This document shows positions 16,606 through 25,179 of a stretch of 64,000 nt of DNA, piece after piece (the stretch's first letter is position 1; every line of letters begins with the position of its first letter). The notes beneath the pieces are model-generated. The model was not told where the DNA came from. It ran no database searches and saw only the letters and a program-made list of their open reading frames with translations. The DNA comes from Flemingiibacterium sp045644145. GTDB lineage: Bacteria > Bacillota > Clostridia > Oscillospirales > CAG-272. The stretch is from contig JAZRGK010000080.1 in NCBI GenBank assembly GCA_045644145.1, positions 62,001 to 126,000 of the forward strand, written 5' to 3'. The position numbers were made by a program, and so were the translations under genes.

Positions 16606-17715
16606 ATGAAAATTATATCCATTGGCGCTCCTGAACTTGTTATGCAGAATCCTGACAGCAGACACGGATATTTTGCATGGCCTACCGCGGCAAGACTCCA
16701 GAACGGTAAGATTGCGGTAGTTGCATCAGGTTACCGTTTGTTCCATGTATGCCCCTTCGGTAAGACTGTAATCTCCTACAGTGAGGATGATGGCAAAACC
16801 TATACTATTCCGGCACCGGTGTTTGACACACCTCTTGATGACCGTGACGGCGGTATCCTTCCTTTCGGTAAAACGGGGGTTATTGTGACTTCCTTTAACA
16901 ATACCGTAGCCGCTCAGCGCGGATGGGCTGAGGGATGGGCAAAGCGCAACAATTTAAAGGACTATGTAGATGCTTATCTTGATACTGTCAAGCCTGAGGA
17001 TGAGGAAAAATATCTCGGATCCAGCTTCCGCATCAGTAATGACTGCGGAGTGACATTCGGCCCTATCTATAAGTGCCCCATTTCTTCGCCTCACGGCCCA
17101 TGCGAGCTTCCGGATGGAACTATCCTTTGGGTAGGCAGAACCTTCTCTGATGACGGAGAGGCGAATGGCGGTAAGGAGCTTATTAAGGCGTACAAAATAA
17201 ATCTTGACGGAACTTCCGAGCTCGTAGGCGAGATCGAACCTATCTATGTCAACGGAGAGCTTGTAGCCTCCGAGGAGCCGTATGCGTTTGCTCTTGCTGA
17301 CGGAACGATAATTTGCCATATCCGTGCGGAGATCGGCTCACCCAAAAGACTGTTCACCATATTCCAGTCTGTATCCACCGATGGCGGCAAAACCTGGTCG
17401 AAACCGGTACAGCTTCTTGATACGTTCGGCGGTGCGCCTGCGCATATTATGCAGCACTCATCCGGCGCTCTTATTTCCGTTTACGGCGACAGACAGGCGC
17501 CCTTCTACATCAAGGCTATGATCAGCCTTGACGGCGGCAAGACATGGGATACAGATCATGCGATATACGAAAACGGCATCAGCGCGGATATAGGATATCC
17601 TTCAACTGTAGAGATGCCGGACGGCTCGCTTCTTACTATCTTTTATGCTGTTCCGGAAAAGGGCGGTACACATCGCACTGTTATTATGCAGCAGAGATGG
17701 AAGTTCGAGATTTAA
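16606..17715 (+). CDS. Intracellular sialidase-like BNR-repeat protein, copy 1
   Basis: A 369-residue predicted six-bladed beta-propeller with three Asp-box motifs (S-x-D-x-G-x-T): YSEDDGKTY, VSTDGGKTW and ISLDGGKTW. The opening IGAPELVMQNPDSRHGYFAWP may occupy the place of the FRIP-type segment of GH33 enzymes. There is no signal peptide, so it should act in the cytoplasm on imported sugars. GH33 catalytic residues cannot be assigned with confidence, and related families (uncharacterised glycosidases, sugar lyases) share this fold. The next gene is a close paralogue with its own promoter, so this is a tandem duplication. The ATG has AAGGGAG upstream. Confidence 0.8.
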   Translation: MKIISIGAPELVMQNPDSRHGYFAWPTAARLQNGKIAVVASGYRLFHVCPFGKTVISYSEDDGKTYTIPAPVFDTPLDDRDGGILPFGKTGVIVTSFNNTVAAQRGWAEGWAKRNNLKDYVDAYLDTVKPEDEEKYLGSSFRISNDCGVTFGPIYKCPISSPHGPCELPDGTILWVGRTFSDDGEANGGKELIKAYKINLDGTSELVGEIEPIYVNGELVASEEPYAFALADGTIICHIRAEIGSPKRLFTIFQSVSTDGGKTWSKPVQLLDTFGGAPAHIMQHSSGALISVYGDRQAPFYIKAMISLDGGKTWDTDHAIYENGISADIGYPSTVEMPDGSLLTIFYAVPEKGGTHRTVIMQQRWKFEI

Positions 17716-17744
17716 TATGTTTTCTTTGATTCGCGCTTGTGTTT

Positions 17745-17779
17745 GGGGTGTACATGCTCTTTTGGAGCATGTACACCTC
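17745..17779 (+). terminator. Terminator between the two sialidase-like genes
   Basis: A 15-bp stem with one mismatch, GGGGTGTACATGCTC against GAGCATGTACACCTC, with a 5-base loop. Confidence 0.75.
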
Positions 17780-17845
17780 AGTTTTGTTAGTGGGCGCAGT
17801 ATTTTGCGTACATTGTGAATTTTGTAAGTATTTCTTCGTAAGTGC

Positions 17846-17874
17846 TTGACAGCGCTTCGCGATGTCTGTATAAT
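17846..17874 (+). promoter_or_regulatory. Promoter of the second sialidase-like gene
   Basis: Exact TTGACA and TATAAT with a 17-base spacer. Confidence 0.85.
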
Positions 17875-17957
17875 AATATTACTCCCTCCCGCGATCAGAT
17901 CATCGGGAACACAAACGGTAATAGGGAGATGTTTATGTTCTGGAAAGGAATAGCATT

Positions 17958-19073
17958 ATGAAAATCACGACTATCGGCGCTCCCGAAATTATCATGCAAA
18001 ACCCTTACAGCAGACACAAATATTTTGCATGGCCCACGATAACAAGACTTCAGAACGGCAAGCTTGCGGTAATTGCTTCCGGTTACCGTCTTTACCATGT
18101 ATGCCCTTTTGGTAAGACCGTACTTTCCTATAGCGAGGACGAAGGAAAAACATGGACTATCCCCGCTCCCGTTATTGATACCGTGCTTGATGACCGTGAC
18201 GGCGGTATCATGACATTTGGCAAGAGCGGCGTGCTTGTTTCATCCTTTAACAATACATTTGCTATACAGCGCGAGTGGGCTAAGGGCTGGGCTGTAAAGA
18301 TGAACGTTAAGGAATATGTGGACGGCTATCTTGATATTTCAAATGAGGAAGATCAGGACAAATACCTCGGCCCTACATTCCGTATAAGCAATGATTGCGG
18401 TGTAACCTTTGGTGACATTCACAAGTGTCCCGTAACCTCTCCCCACGGCCCCTGCGAGCTTAAGGACGGCACTATTCTGTGGGTAGGCAGAATGTTCAGT
18501 AAGGACAATGCTGTTAATGAAGGAGAAGAAATTCGGTCGTATAAGGTGAACCTTGACGGAAGCTGCGAATATCTCGGCGCTATCGAAAGTATTGAGATAA
18601 ACGGTGAAAAGATGCTCTCCTGTGAGCCTCATGCCTTTGCACTTGATGACGGTACGGTTATTTGCCATATCCGAGTGCAGTCTATCCGCAATACGGATCT
18701 GATCACCTCCAACACATTTACCATATTCCAGTCCATCTCTCAGGACGGCGGAAAGACCTGGTCAAAGCCCGAACAGATTCTTGCAACTCGCGGCGGAGCG
18801 CCGGCTCACATTATGAAGCATTCCTCAGGTGTCCTGATCTCTGCTTACGGTTACCGTGACATGCCTTTCGGCATAAAGGTGATGATAAGTACCGATAACG
18901 GCAAGACTTGGGATGTTGATCATGACATCTACAAAAACGAAATAAGTCCTGATATCGGCTATCCCGCAACGGTGGAGCTTGAGGACGGTTCGCTACTTAC
19001 GGTGTTCTACGCTATCCCTGAAAATGGAATGCCTGCTGTTATCATGCAGCAGAGATGGAAGCTGGAAGCCTAA
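17958..19073 (+). CDS. Intracellular sialidase-like BNR-repeat protein, copy 2
   Basis: A 371-residue paralogue of the preceding gene, collinear over its whole length (shared blocks include YFAWPT, HVCPFGKT, DDRDGGI, FRISNDCGVTFG, SPHGPCEL and DIGYP). It has Asp boxes YSEDEGKTW, ISQDGGKTW and ISTDNGKTW. Differences cluster in loops, for example an insertion near IRNTDLITSNTF, which may mean a changed substrate. It too has no signal peptide. Separate promoters and an intervening terminator mean the copies can be expressed independently. A terminator follows at 19176. Confidence 0.8.
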   Translation: MKITTIGAPEIIMQNPYSRHKYFAWPTITRLQNGKLAVIASGYRLYHVCPFGKTVLSYSEDEGKTWTIPAPVIDTVLDDRDGGIMTFGKSGVLVSSFNNTFAIQREWAKGWAVKMNVKEYVDGYLDISNEEDQDKYLGPTFRISNDCGVTFGDIHKCPVTSPHGPCELKDGTILWVGRMFSKDNAVNEGEEIRSYKVNLDGSCEYLGAIESIEINGEKMLSCEPHAFALDDGTVICHIRVQSIRNTDLITSNTFTIFQSISQDGGKTWSKPEQILATRGGAPAHIMKHSSGVLISAYGYRDMPFGIKVMISTDNGKTWDVDHDIYKNEISPDIGYPATVELEDGSLLTVFYAIPENGMPAVIMQQRWKLEA

Positions 19074-19175
19074 AGGCTTCAAGCTGGGAAGTTTTATGCT
19101 TCCGTGTCACGGACACGGATTTCCTGCGGAAACCACACAAAACGTCACGCATAGTGAAAATGAAAATACATTAAG

Positions 19176-19207
19176 AATTGCGCCTGCGCTTTGCCGCAGG
19201 CGCAATT
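19176..19207 (+). terminator. Terminator after the second sialidase-like gene
   Basis: AATTGCGCCTGCG pairs perfectly with CGCAGGCGCAATT around a 6-base loop, followed by TTTTG. Confidence 0.85.
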
Positions 19208-19236
19208 TTGCTTGAAAAAACCGTACGCACGCAATA

Positions 19237-19271
19237 ATATAATTGACATTGTGTCAATTATATGTTAAAAT
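19237..19271 (+). promoter_or_regulatory. Promoter with 27-bp palindromic operator ahead of the TerB module
   Basis: A 12-bp perfect inverted repeat with a 3-base centre occupies 19237-19263. It contains the -35 box TTGACA (19243-19248); TAAAAT follows 17 bases later at 19266-19271. A repressor bound here would block RNA polymerase. No repressor gene lies next to it. Confidence 0.75.
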
Positions 19272-19308
19272 AATATAATACCAAAATATACAGATGGGGG
19301 CGAAATAA

Positions 19309-21039
19309 GTGGGCGATAAACCGAAAAATATGGCGGATGTTGATAATTTTTGGGATCTCGAATCCCTGCTTCCAAAGAAACGCCCCGTAAATCCGGGTGT
19401 CAGACGGTTAAATACCGATACGGTTGAAATATCCGTAGGCTCTGGCGATATCATTCCGGATAAAACTGCTCCCATACCGCCGCGCCGTGGCTCCGGTGCC
19501 ATTTCGGAAATTTCCGGTAAAAAAGATGTGGCGCGCAGGCTTAATGAGCTTTCTATGCGCACAAGATCGGAGGAATATCGCTCAAAGCCTCTTGATCCGT
19601 ACCTTATATACGAGGCGAAGGACAGTCTTATAAGTCGTGTGGAGGTGTCTGCGTGGAGTTCACGCTTTAATTTTTACGAGAACTTCCTATCCGACGCCAA
19701 GCGGCTTTGGGGACGCGCCGGAGCGCCCTGCGACAATGTATCCTTCTTTTCATATGTCCCACAGTATTCACAGCTTAAATACGCACAGCTTAAGTGGTAT
19801 CTTTGGTGGCGTGAAAACGTCCGTAACGGCGTATATCTGAAGACCGATTTTTGCTATATTCTTCTTTATATCTACGAGATCATCAACACGCCGGATGTTA
19901 TGCCGCCGTCGGAAGGTGTGGAGAAGCTTTGCGATATCTGGCTTAATTATCGCACAGAGCATCGGCGTATTGACAGCTATATGTGCGACTGGCTGTGCGA
20001 TTATTGCTTGATTCACGGCGTCCCTTGCCCGTTCAGGCGTCTTGAGCCGATTATTGGCGATATCGTTGAAACGGCAAGCCTTAAGGAATTTTATATTGAT
20101 ATAAGAAATGGGGACAGTGCAGCGAGGATTCTTGCATATTCCTCTGCCTACGACTGGCATAAGAGCCGGTATGTAACTCCCGAAAATGTGGGGTTGTTTG
20201 CCTATCATATAAAAGCCGCCTTTGAAAAAGCCTACAGAGAAATACTTTCCGAAAAGGATGACAGCTTGGCAAAAGAATTCCGCATGGAGCGGACTGCATA
20301 CGACGGCGCACTGTGTGTATACAGCCTGAAGCGTACCATAGCGGTGGAATATATATCTTATACACGTTCACCGAGATTCAGATTTGCGGTTACGGACATT
20401 ATAAAATACAGCGAAAACCGCATCCGTATGGCGCTTGGCATAAAATCAAGACTTAAGACGGAATCCCTTACGGATAAGCTAAAGGCGTGTCTTGATGCTT
20501 ACTTTGACGAGCATCTTCCGCCGCCCAAAAAGAGCAGGTCATCCGTATGCGCGGGTTCAGAGCCTGTAGTGCACGAATACGACAAGCTGTATGAGCCGGT
20601 GACATCATCGCTTTCCCTTGAAAATGCACTGGAAATCGAAAAAAACTCATGGAGTACCACAGAAATACTTGTTTCCGCTTTTGATAATACAGGGAAAGTG
20701 GAAGCCCATGCGGAAGCTCCGACGCTAACCGAGGAATTGCCGCCTATACAGCCCACCGCGGAGAACATTTCTTCAGGTTCGGATTCATCCGATGAATTCG
20801 AAGCGTTTGTATCTTCCATTGATGATAAGATGAGAAATACGCTTAAAATGCTTGCAGAGGGTGATGGGCAGGCGCTTGCAAAATCGGCTCAGAAGTACGG
20901 CGTTTTAGTGGATGCTCTTGCTGACATGATAAACGAAGCGGCGTTTGATATTATAGGTGACAGTATTATCGAGGCGGACGGCGGCGCTTACAGATTTATT
21001 TCCGATTACGAAGGAGATATTAAAAAATGGCTGAAATGA
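19309..21039 (+). CDS. TerB N-/C-terminal domain protein of a three-gene DNA-processing module
   Basis: A 576-residue protein. After a disordered first 85 residues, a helical region (about 90-320, with LKWYLWWRENVRNGVYLKTD and IYEIIN) resembles TerB_N. The last 75 residues, including VDALADMINEAAFDIIGD and the acidic IIEADGGAYRFI, resemble TerB_C. Such proteins are known from tellurite/stress (Ter) associated operons, where they sit beside a P-loop ATPase and a superfamily II helicase, exactly as here. It starts with GTG after GGGGGCGAAATAA. Its stop overlaps the ATPase start by 13 bases, indicating translational coupling. The role is probably structural or regulatory; no enzyme motif is visible. 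Confidence 0.75.
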   Translation: MGDKPKNMADVDNFWDLESLLPKKRPVNPGVRRLNTDTVEISVGSGDIIPDKTAPIPPRRGSGAISEISGKKDVARRLNELSMRTRSEEYRSKPLDPYLIYEAKDSLISRVEVSAWSSRFNFYENFLSDAKRLWGRAGAPCDNVSFFSYVPQYSQLKYAQLKWYLWWRENVRNGVYLKTDFCYILLYIYEIINTPDVMPPSEGVEKLCDIWLNYRTEHRRIDSYMCDWLCDYCLIHGVPCPFRRLEPIIGDIVETASLKEFYIDIRNGDSAARILAYSSAYDWHKSRYVTPENVGLFAYHIKAAFEKAYREILSEKDDSLAKEFRMERTAYDGALCVYSLKRTIAVEYISYTRSPRFRFAVTDIIKYSENRIRMALGIKSRLKTESLTDKLKACLDAYFDEHLPPPKKSRSSVCAGSEPVVHEYDKLYEPVTSSLSLENALEIEKNSWSTTEILVSAFDNTGKVEAHAEAPTLTEELPPIQPTAENISSGSDSSDEFEAFVSSIDDKMRNTLKMLAEGDGQALAKSAQKYGVLVDALADMINEAAFDIIGDSIIEADGGAYRFISDYEGDIKKWLK

Positions 21040-22397
21040 CACGGAAGATACCCAAAAGAATACTCGCGAGCCTGCTTTCTTCCATCTCTGCAGGCGTTGT
21101 GCCCCGTATGGGTGCACCCTATATCGCTATCGGAAGAGGCGAGGAGATCGAAGCTCTGCTTTCCGACTTAGAGGCGGTCAACGGCGGCGGCGGCTCTATG
21201 CGCTTTATTATCGGTAAATACGGAAGCGGCAAGAGCTTTCTTATACAGCTTGTGCGCGGTTTTGCTATTGAGCGAGGATTTATAACGGCTGATGCAGATC
21301 TTTCGCCTGAACGCCGTATCTGCGGTTCAAAGGGTACGGGGATTGCTACCTACCGTGAGCTTATACGCAATCTTGCATCCAAATCCGCCCCCGAGGGCGG
21401 TGCGCTTGGACAGATAATCGGCAAATGGCTGTCGGATTTACAGTCTGCGGTGGCAGCGGAGGGGTATGAGATCGGAAGCGAAGCTTTTATTAAAGAGCTG
21501 ACAGCACGCATATATACCTGCACAAGGGAGCTTGAAGCGCAGATCGGCGGTTTTGATTTTGCCACTGTGCTGACTAAGTATTACAGAGCATACATGGACG
21601 GTGACGAGGAGAAAAAATCCGCCTGCATGCGTTGGCTCAGAGGGGAATATTCCAACAAGACGGAGGCCAGAAATGCTATAGGTACGGCTATCGGCGGCAT
21701 TGTTGACGACGATAATTGGTATGAGTATATCAAGCTGCTTGCGGTATTTTTCAGGAAAATCGGTTATCGGGGATTGGTGGTGTTCATTGACGAGTGCGTG
21801 AATCTCTACAAAATAGCAAACCGAATTTCCCGTGAAAACAACTACGAAAAGCTTCTTTCCATGTTCAACGATACGCTTCAGGGAAAGGCAGAGGGGCTTG
21901 CGCTGATTTTCGGCGGCACACCTCAGTTCCTTGAAGATACAAGACGCGGACTTTTCTCCTACGAGGCCCTGAGAAGCCGACTTTCGGACGGACAGTTCCA
22001 AAAGGAGGGCGTAAAGAATCTTATCGGTCCCGTAATTCGTCTGCGCCGGCTTTCGGACGATGAGCTTTTTGCTCTTGTTGCCAGACTTACCGCGCTGCAT
22101 GGTCAGAACTACTCTTGGGAACCTCGCGTTACAAATGAAGACATGCTTGCTTTTTTAAAGCTCTGCCTTGACAGGGCAGGGGCGGATACTATGATAACTC
22201 CCCGCGAGATCATACGGGACTATGTGACCGTACTAAATATTCTGATGCAGAACGAGAACTTGTCTTTTGCCGACATTGTTGGCAGTGGAATCGTAAGGCT
22301 TTCCCATGGCGAGGATGAGGAATCGGGGCTTATCGCCGATACAGCGGATAAGTCCGGCACAGTAACGGATTTTTCAGCTATTGATATCGAAATATAA
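21027..22397 (+). CDS. BrxD/DUF2791-like P-loop ATPase
   Basis: A 456-residue AAA+-type ATPase: Walker A IIGKYGSGKSF at about residue 62, Walker B LVVFIDECVNLY at about 250, and a sensor-like IFGGTPQFLED further on. The sequence resembles the ATP-binding BrxC/BrxD (DUF2791) family of BREX defence and related systems. The C-terminal part (about 360-410) is a small helical domain. The start at 21027 overlaps the TerB gene. With the Lhr-like helicase that follows it probably forms a DNA-remodelling complex. No BREX methylase, phosphatase (PglZ) or BrxC proper is present, so this is a BREX-related, not a BREX, locus. Confidence 0.8.
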   Translation: MAEMTRKIPKRILASLLSSISAGVVPRMGAPYIAIGRGEEIEALLSDLEAVNGGGGSMRFIIGKYGSGKSFLIQLVRGFAIERGFITADADLSPERRICGSKGTGIATYRELIRNLASKSAPEGGALGQIIGKWLSDLQSAVAAEGYEIGSEAFIKELTARIYTCTRELEAQIGGFDFATVLTKYYRAYMDGDEEKKSACMRWLRGEYSNKTEARNAIGTAIGGIVDDDNWYEYIKLLAVFFRKIGYRGLVVFIDECVNLYKIANRISRENNYEKLLSMFNDTLQGKAEGLALIFGGTPQFLEDTRRGLFSYEALRSRLSDGQFQKEGVKNLIGPVIRLRRLSDDELFALVARLTALHGQNYSWEPRVTNEDMLAFLKLCLDRAGADTMITPREIIRDYVTVLNILMQNENLSFADIVGSGIVRLSHGEDEESGLIADTADKSGTVTDFSAIDIEI

Positions 22398-22441
22398 GCA
22401 TTTCAACGGATGGTTGTAAAATTAAGAAAGGATATACTTCC

Positions 22442-22522
22442 ATGAATAAGGCTGTTGAATATATGAACAAGCGATGGCTCGGTGAGCGTGTACGCATGCC
22501 GGACGAAGTTGCTGCGGTATAG
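22442..22522 (+). CDS. 26-residue ORF coupled to the helicase gene
   Basis: This short frame (MNKAVEYMNKRWLGERVR and eight more residues) has an AGAAAGGATATACTTCC leader, whereas the helicase ATG, three bases after its stop, has no binding site of its own. It may be a coupling or leader peptide that carries ribosomes to the helicase start, or the remnant of a longer gene. I recognise no family. Confidence 0.45.
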   Translation: MNKAVEYMNKRWLGERVRMPDEVAAV

Positions 22523-22525
22523 ACT

Positions 22526-24793
22526 ATGGCAGATAATGACATTTTCTACCGATTCTCGCCGTTTATCCAGGATTTTATATACAGAAACGGTTGGCAGGAT
22601 CTGCGCGCGGTACAGCTTGCGGCGGCAGAGGTTCTTTTTGACACAGACAAAAATCTGCTTATCACATCATCTACCGCATCCGGAAAAACCGAAGCGGCAT
22701 TCTTCCCCATAATCTCGCAGATGTATGAGGATATGCCGAGGAGCGTAGGAGTGCTGTATATTGCGCCTTTGAAAAGCCTTATAAACGACCAATTTTCAAG
22801 ACTCGATGAGCTTCTTGATATGACGGGGATTCCGGTCTTCCATTGGCATGGTGACGTTGCCGCGTCCCATAAAAATAAGCTTCTTAATGAGCCGAGAGGA
22901 ATACTTCAGATAACTCCGGAGTCCCTTGAAAGCATGCTTATGAACCGCTCCAACGATTTTGTGCGGCTTTTCGGCGATCTCCGCTATGTGGTTATCGACG
23001 AAATACACACGCTTACCGGCACGGACAGAGGAAATCAGATAATTTGTCAGCTTGTGCGCCTTGCAAGGCTTATCGGACACACGCCAAGGCGAATCGGTCT
23101 TTCCGCTACTGTAGGCGATGCCGTACTTGCGGCAAAATGGCTTGGGGGCGGAACGGATAGGGAAACGGCTGTCCCCGAAATAATCGAGGGAAAAGCAAAA
23201 TGGCGGCTTGGGATGGAGCATTTCTTCATTCAAAATGACAGCTTTGACCAAAGTAGTGATTTCTCTATGGGAGATGTATCGGAAGAATCAGGTTCGCCTG
23301 AGGCTGAGCCGTCCCACGGCAGGGTAGAGATAGACTCTGGGTATGAGTATATCTACGACTGCGCCAAAAATAAAAAGGCGATCATATTTTCAAACTCCCG
23401 TGAGGAAACGGAATACGTTACCGCCACTATGCGACAAATTGCGGATAACCGTCACGAGCCTGACATTTTTCTCATTCATCACGGAAATCTTTCCGCTTCA
23501 ATACGGGAAGAAGCTGAAACCAAGCTGAAAAACGATGATGAGAAATACGTTACCTGCGCCACGGTCACAATGGAGCTTGGTATAGATATCGGAAAGCTTG
23601 AGAGGATCATACAGAATGATGCCCCAAACTCGGTTTCAAGCTTTCTCCAACGCCTTGGACGCTCCGGCAGACGTGAAGCACCGCCGGAAATGATGATGGT
23701 GTTCCGCGAGGAAAATCCTCTGCCAAATGCTCCGCTTCCCCAGCTTATTCCTTGGGGATTCTTAAGAGCTATCGCTATTGTTCAGCTCTATATAGAGGAA
23801 AAGTTTATTGAGCCGCCGTCGGAAAAGAAGCTTCCCTTCAGTCTTGCTTTCCAACAAACCTTAAGTATACTTGCGGCGTCAGGCGAGCTGACGCCAAAAC
23901 GTCTTGCGGACACTGTTCTGTCCCTGCCGGCGTTCTCACGCATGGATAGAGAAGACTACCGCACACTTATTATCAGCATGCTTCAGAACGATTTTTTAGA
24001 GCTTACAGAAGAAAAGGGGCTTATAATCGGTCTTAAAGGCGAGCGGCTTATAAACAGCTTCAAATTCTATGCCGTATTCAAGGACAGCGAGGATTACACC
24101 GTTCGCTGTGAATCGGATGAGATCGGTACTATAACCACACCGCCGCCGGTGGGTGACAGATTTGCCCTTGCAGGACGTGTGTGGGAGGTGGAGGAGCTTG
24201 ATATACTGAGGAAGCTTATATATGTAAAACCGGTCAAGGGAAAAATGGAGGTTTCATGGCCCGGCGACTATGGGGAAATACACACGCGGATCTTGGAGCG
24301 CATGCACCGCATACTGTGCGAGGATACCGTATATCCGTATCTTAAACCCAATGCGCAGCGCCGACTTGAAATCGTGCGGAATCTTGCTCGCAACACTGGG
24401 CTTACTTCACATTCCATCCTACCGCTTGGGGGATACACATGGTGTCTGTTCCCGTGGCTTGGTACGCGTTCCTTCCGCACACTGCGCAAATTCATTATGA
24501 ATAATGCGGCGCGCTTCAAGATAACAAATATTGAGTTTGAGGGCTGTTACTATATGATGTTCAAAATGGAATCGGGCAGTGATTACGGACTTATCAAGGG
24601 GCTGTGTGACGTAATGGAGCGCGAGGGTATTGATAGATCGAAGCTTGTGAATGTAAACGAAATGCCGGTGTTTGAAAAGTACGATGACTATATTCCGGCA
24701 GAGCTTCTTCGCCGTCAGTATGCCGAGGATAAGCTGCGCACGGATGAAATAAGGTTTCGTCTGCCGCAGATACTTTCGGAATACGAGGATTAA
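22526..24793 (+). CDS. Lhr-like superfamily II DEAD/DEAH helicase (BrxHI type)
   Basis: A 755-residue helicase. Visible motifs are the Q-like region with LRAVQLAA, Walker A SSTASGKTEAA (about residue 50), motif Ia IAPLKSL, DEIH in VVIDEIHTLTG, motif III GLSATVGD, motif IV IIFSNSREET, motif V ATVTMELGIDIG and motif VI FLQRLGRSGRR. The roughly 330-residue C-terminal extension with winged-helix-like segments is the Lhr-core pattern. Such helicases translocate 3' to 5' on DNA. It is the last gene of the TerB/ATPase/helicase operon and overlaps the opposite gene at its end by four bases. Defence is the most likely role of the trio; general repair is the alternative. Confidence 0.88.
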   Translation: MADNDIFYRFSPFIQDFIYRNGWQDLRAVQLAAAEVLFDTDKNLLITSSTASGKTEAAFFPIISQMYEDMPRSVGVLYIAPLKSLINDQFSRLDELLDMTGIPVFHWHGDVAASHKNKLLNEPRGILQITPESLESMLMNRSNDFVRLFGDLRYVVIDEIHTLTGTDRGNQIICQLVRLARLIGHTPRRIGLSATVGDAVLAAKWLGGGTDRETAVPEIIEGKAKWRLGMEHFFIQNDSFDQSSDFSMGDVSEESGSPEAEPSHGRVEIDSGYEYIYDCAKNKKAIIFSNSREETEYVTATMRQIADNRHEPDIFLIHHGNLSASIREEAETKLKNDDEKYVTCATVTMELGIDIGKLERIIQNDAPNSVSSFLQRLGRSGRREAPPEMMMVFREENPLPNAPLPQLIPWGFLRAIAIVQLYIEEKFIEPPSEKKLPFSLAFQQTLSILAASGELTPKRLADTVLSLPAFSRMDREDYRTLIISMLQNDFLELTEEKGLIIGLKGERLINSFKFYAVFKDSEDYTVRCESDEIGTITTPPPVGDRFALAGRVWEVEELDILRKLIYVKPVKGKMEVSWPGDYGEIHTRILERMHRILCEDTVYPYLKPNAQRRLEIVRNLARNTGLTSHSILPLGGYTWCLFPWLGTRSFRTLRKFIMNNAARFKITNIEFEGCYYMMFKMESGSDYGLIKGLCDVMEREGIDRSKLVNVNEMPVFEKYDDYIPAELLRRQYAEDKLRTDEIRFRLPQILSEYED

Positions 24794-25065
24794 CCGCGGC
24801 GCTTTATCTCTATATCCAGTGCCATCGTTCCGCCTATGGTAAGCAAAAGTGACATAAGTATGTGTTCCATTTCAAGGGCGAATGTACCGTACATGCGTGC
24901 CGCATCGTATGTATCAAGGGATGCTCTTTTAAAAACTGTTGCCACAAGCACAGCCGAAATCGGTGCAAGCAGGCGTGTGAGCATGCGGAATGCGGCAGGC
25001 GATATGCCTTCGAAAAATTTTGCTTTTTGCTGTTTCAATGTTTTGTACCTCATTTTTTGTTTCAT
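24790..25065 (-). CDS. Small two-helix membrane protein, unknown function
   Basis: A 91-residue basic N-terminus followed by two hydrophobic helices (about 28-48 and 62-82), convergent with the helicase and sharing four bases with it. No clear ribosome binding site is seen before the ATG at 25065 or the second in-frame ATG at 25053, but a TACAAT-like -10 lies just upstream, so a very short leader is possible. I do not recognise the family. Confidence 0.5.
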   Translation of the reverse strand: MKQKMRYKTLKQQKAKFFEGISPAAFRMLTRLLAPISAVLVATVFKRASLDTYDAARMYGTFALEMEHILMSLLLTIGGTMALDIEIKRRG

Positions 25066-25179
25066 ATATCTATTGTAACATAAATGAGTAGAAATTTCAT
25101 CAATCGGATTATGGAAGCCTTGCCTTTGATTGTCCGTTTTCGGACGGCAGGTTTCATATATCCTGAGAGGGGGATTATT

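Noticed and set aside
19309..24793. Complete BREX system
   Set aside because: Only BrxD-like and Lhr/BrxHI-like proteins are present; no BrxA, BrxB, BrxC, PglX or PglZ lies in the window.
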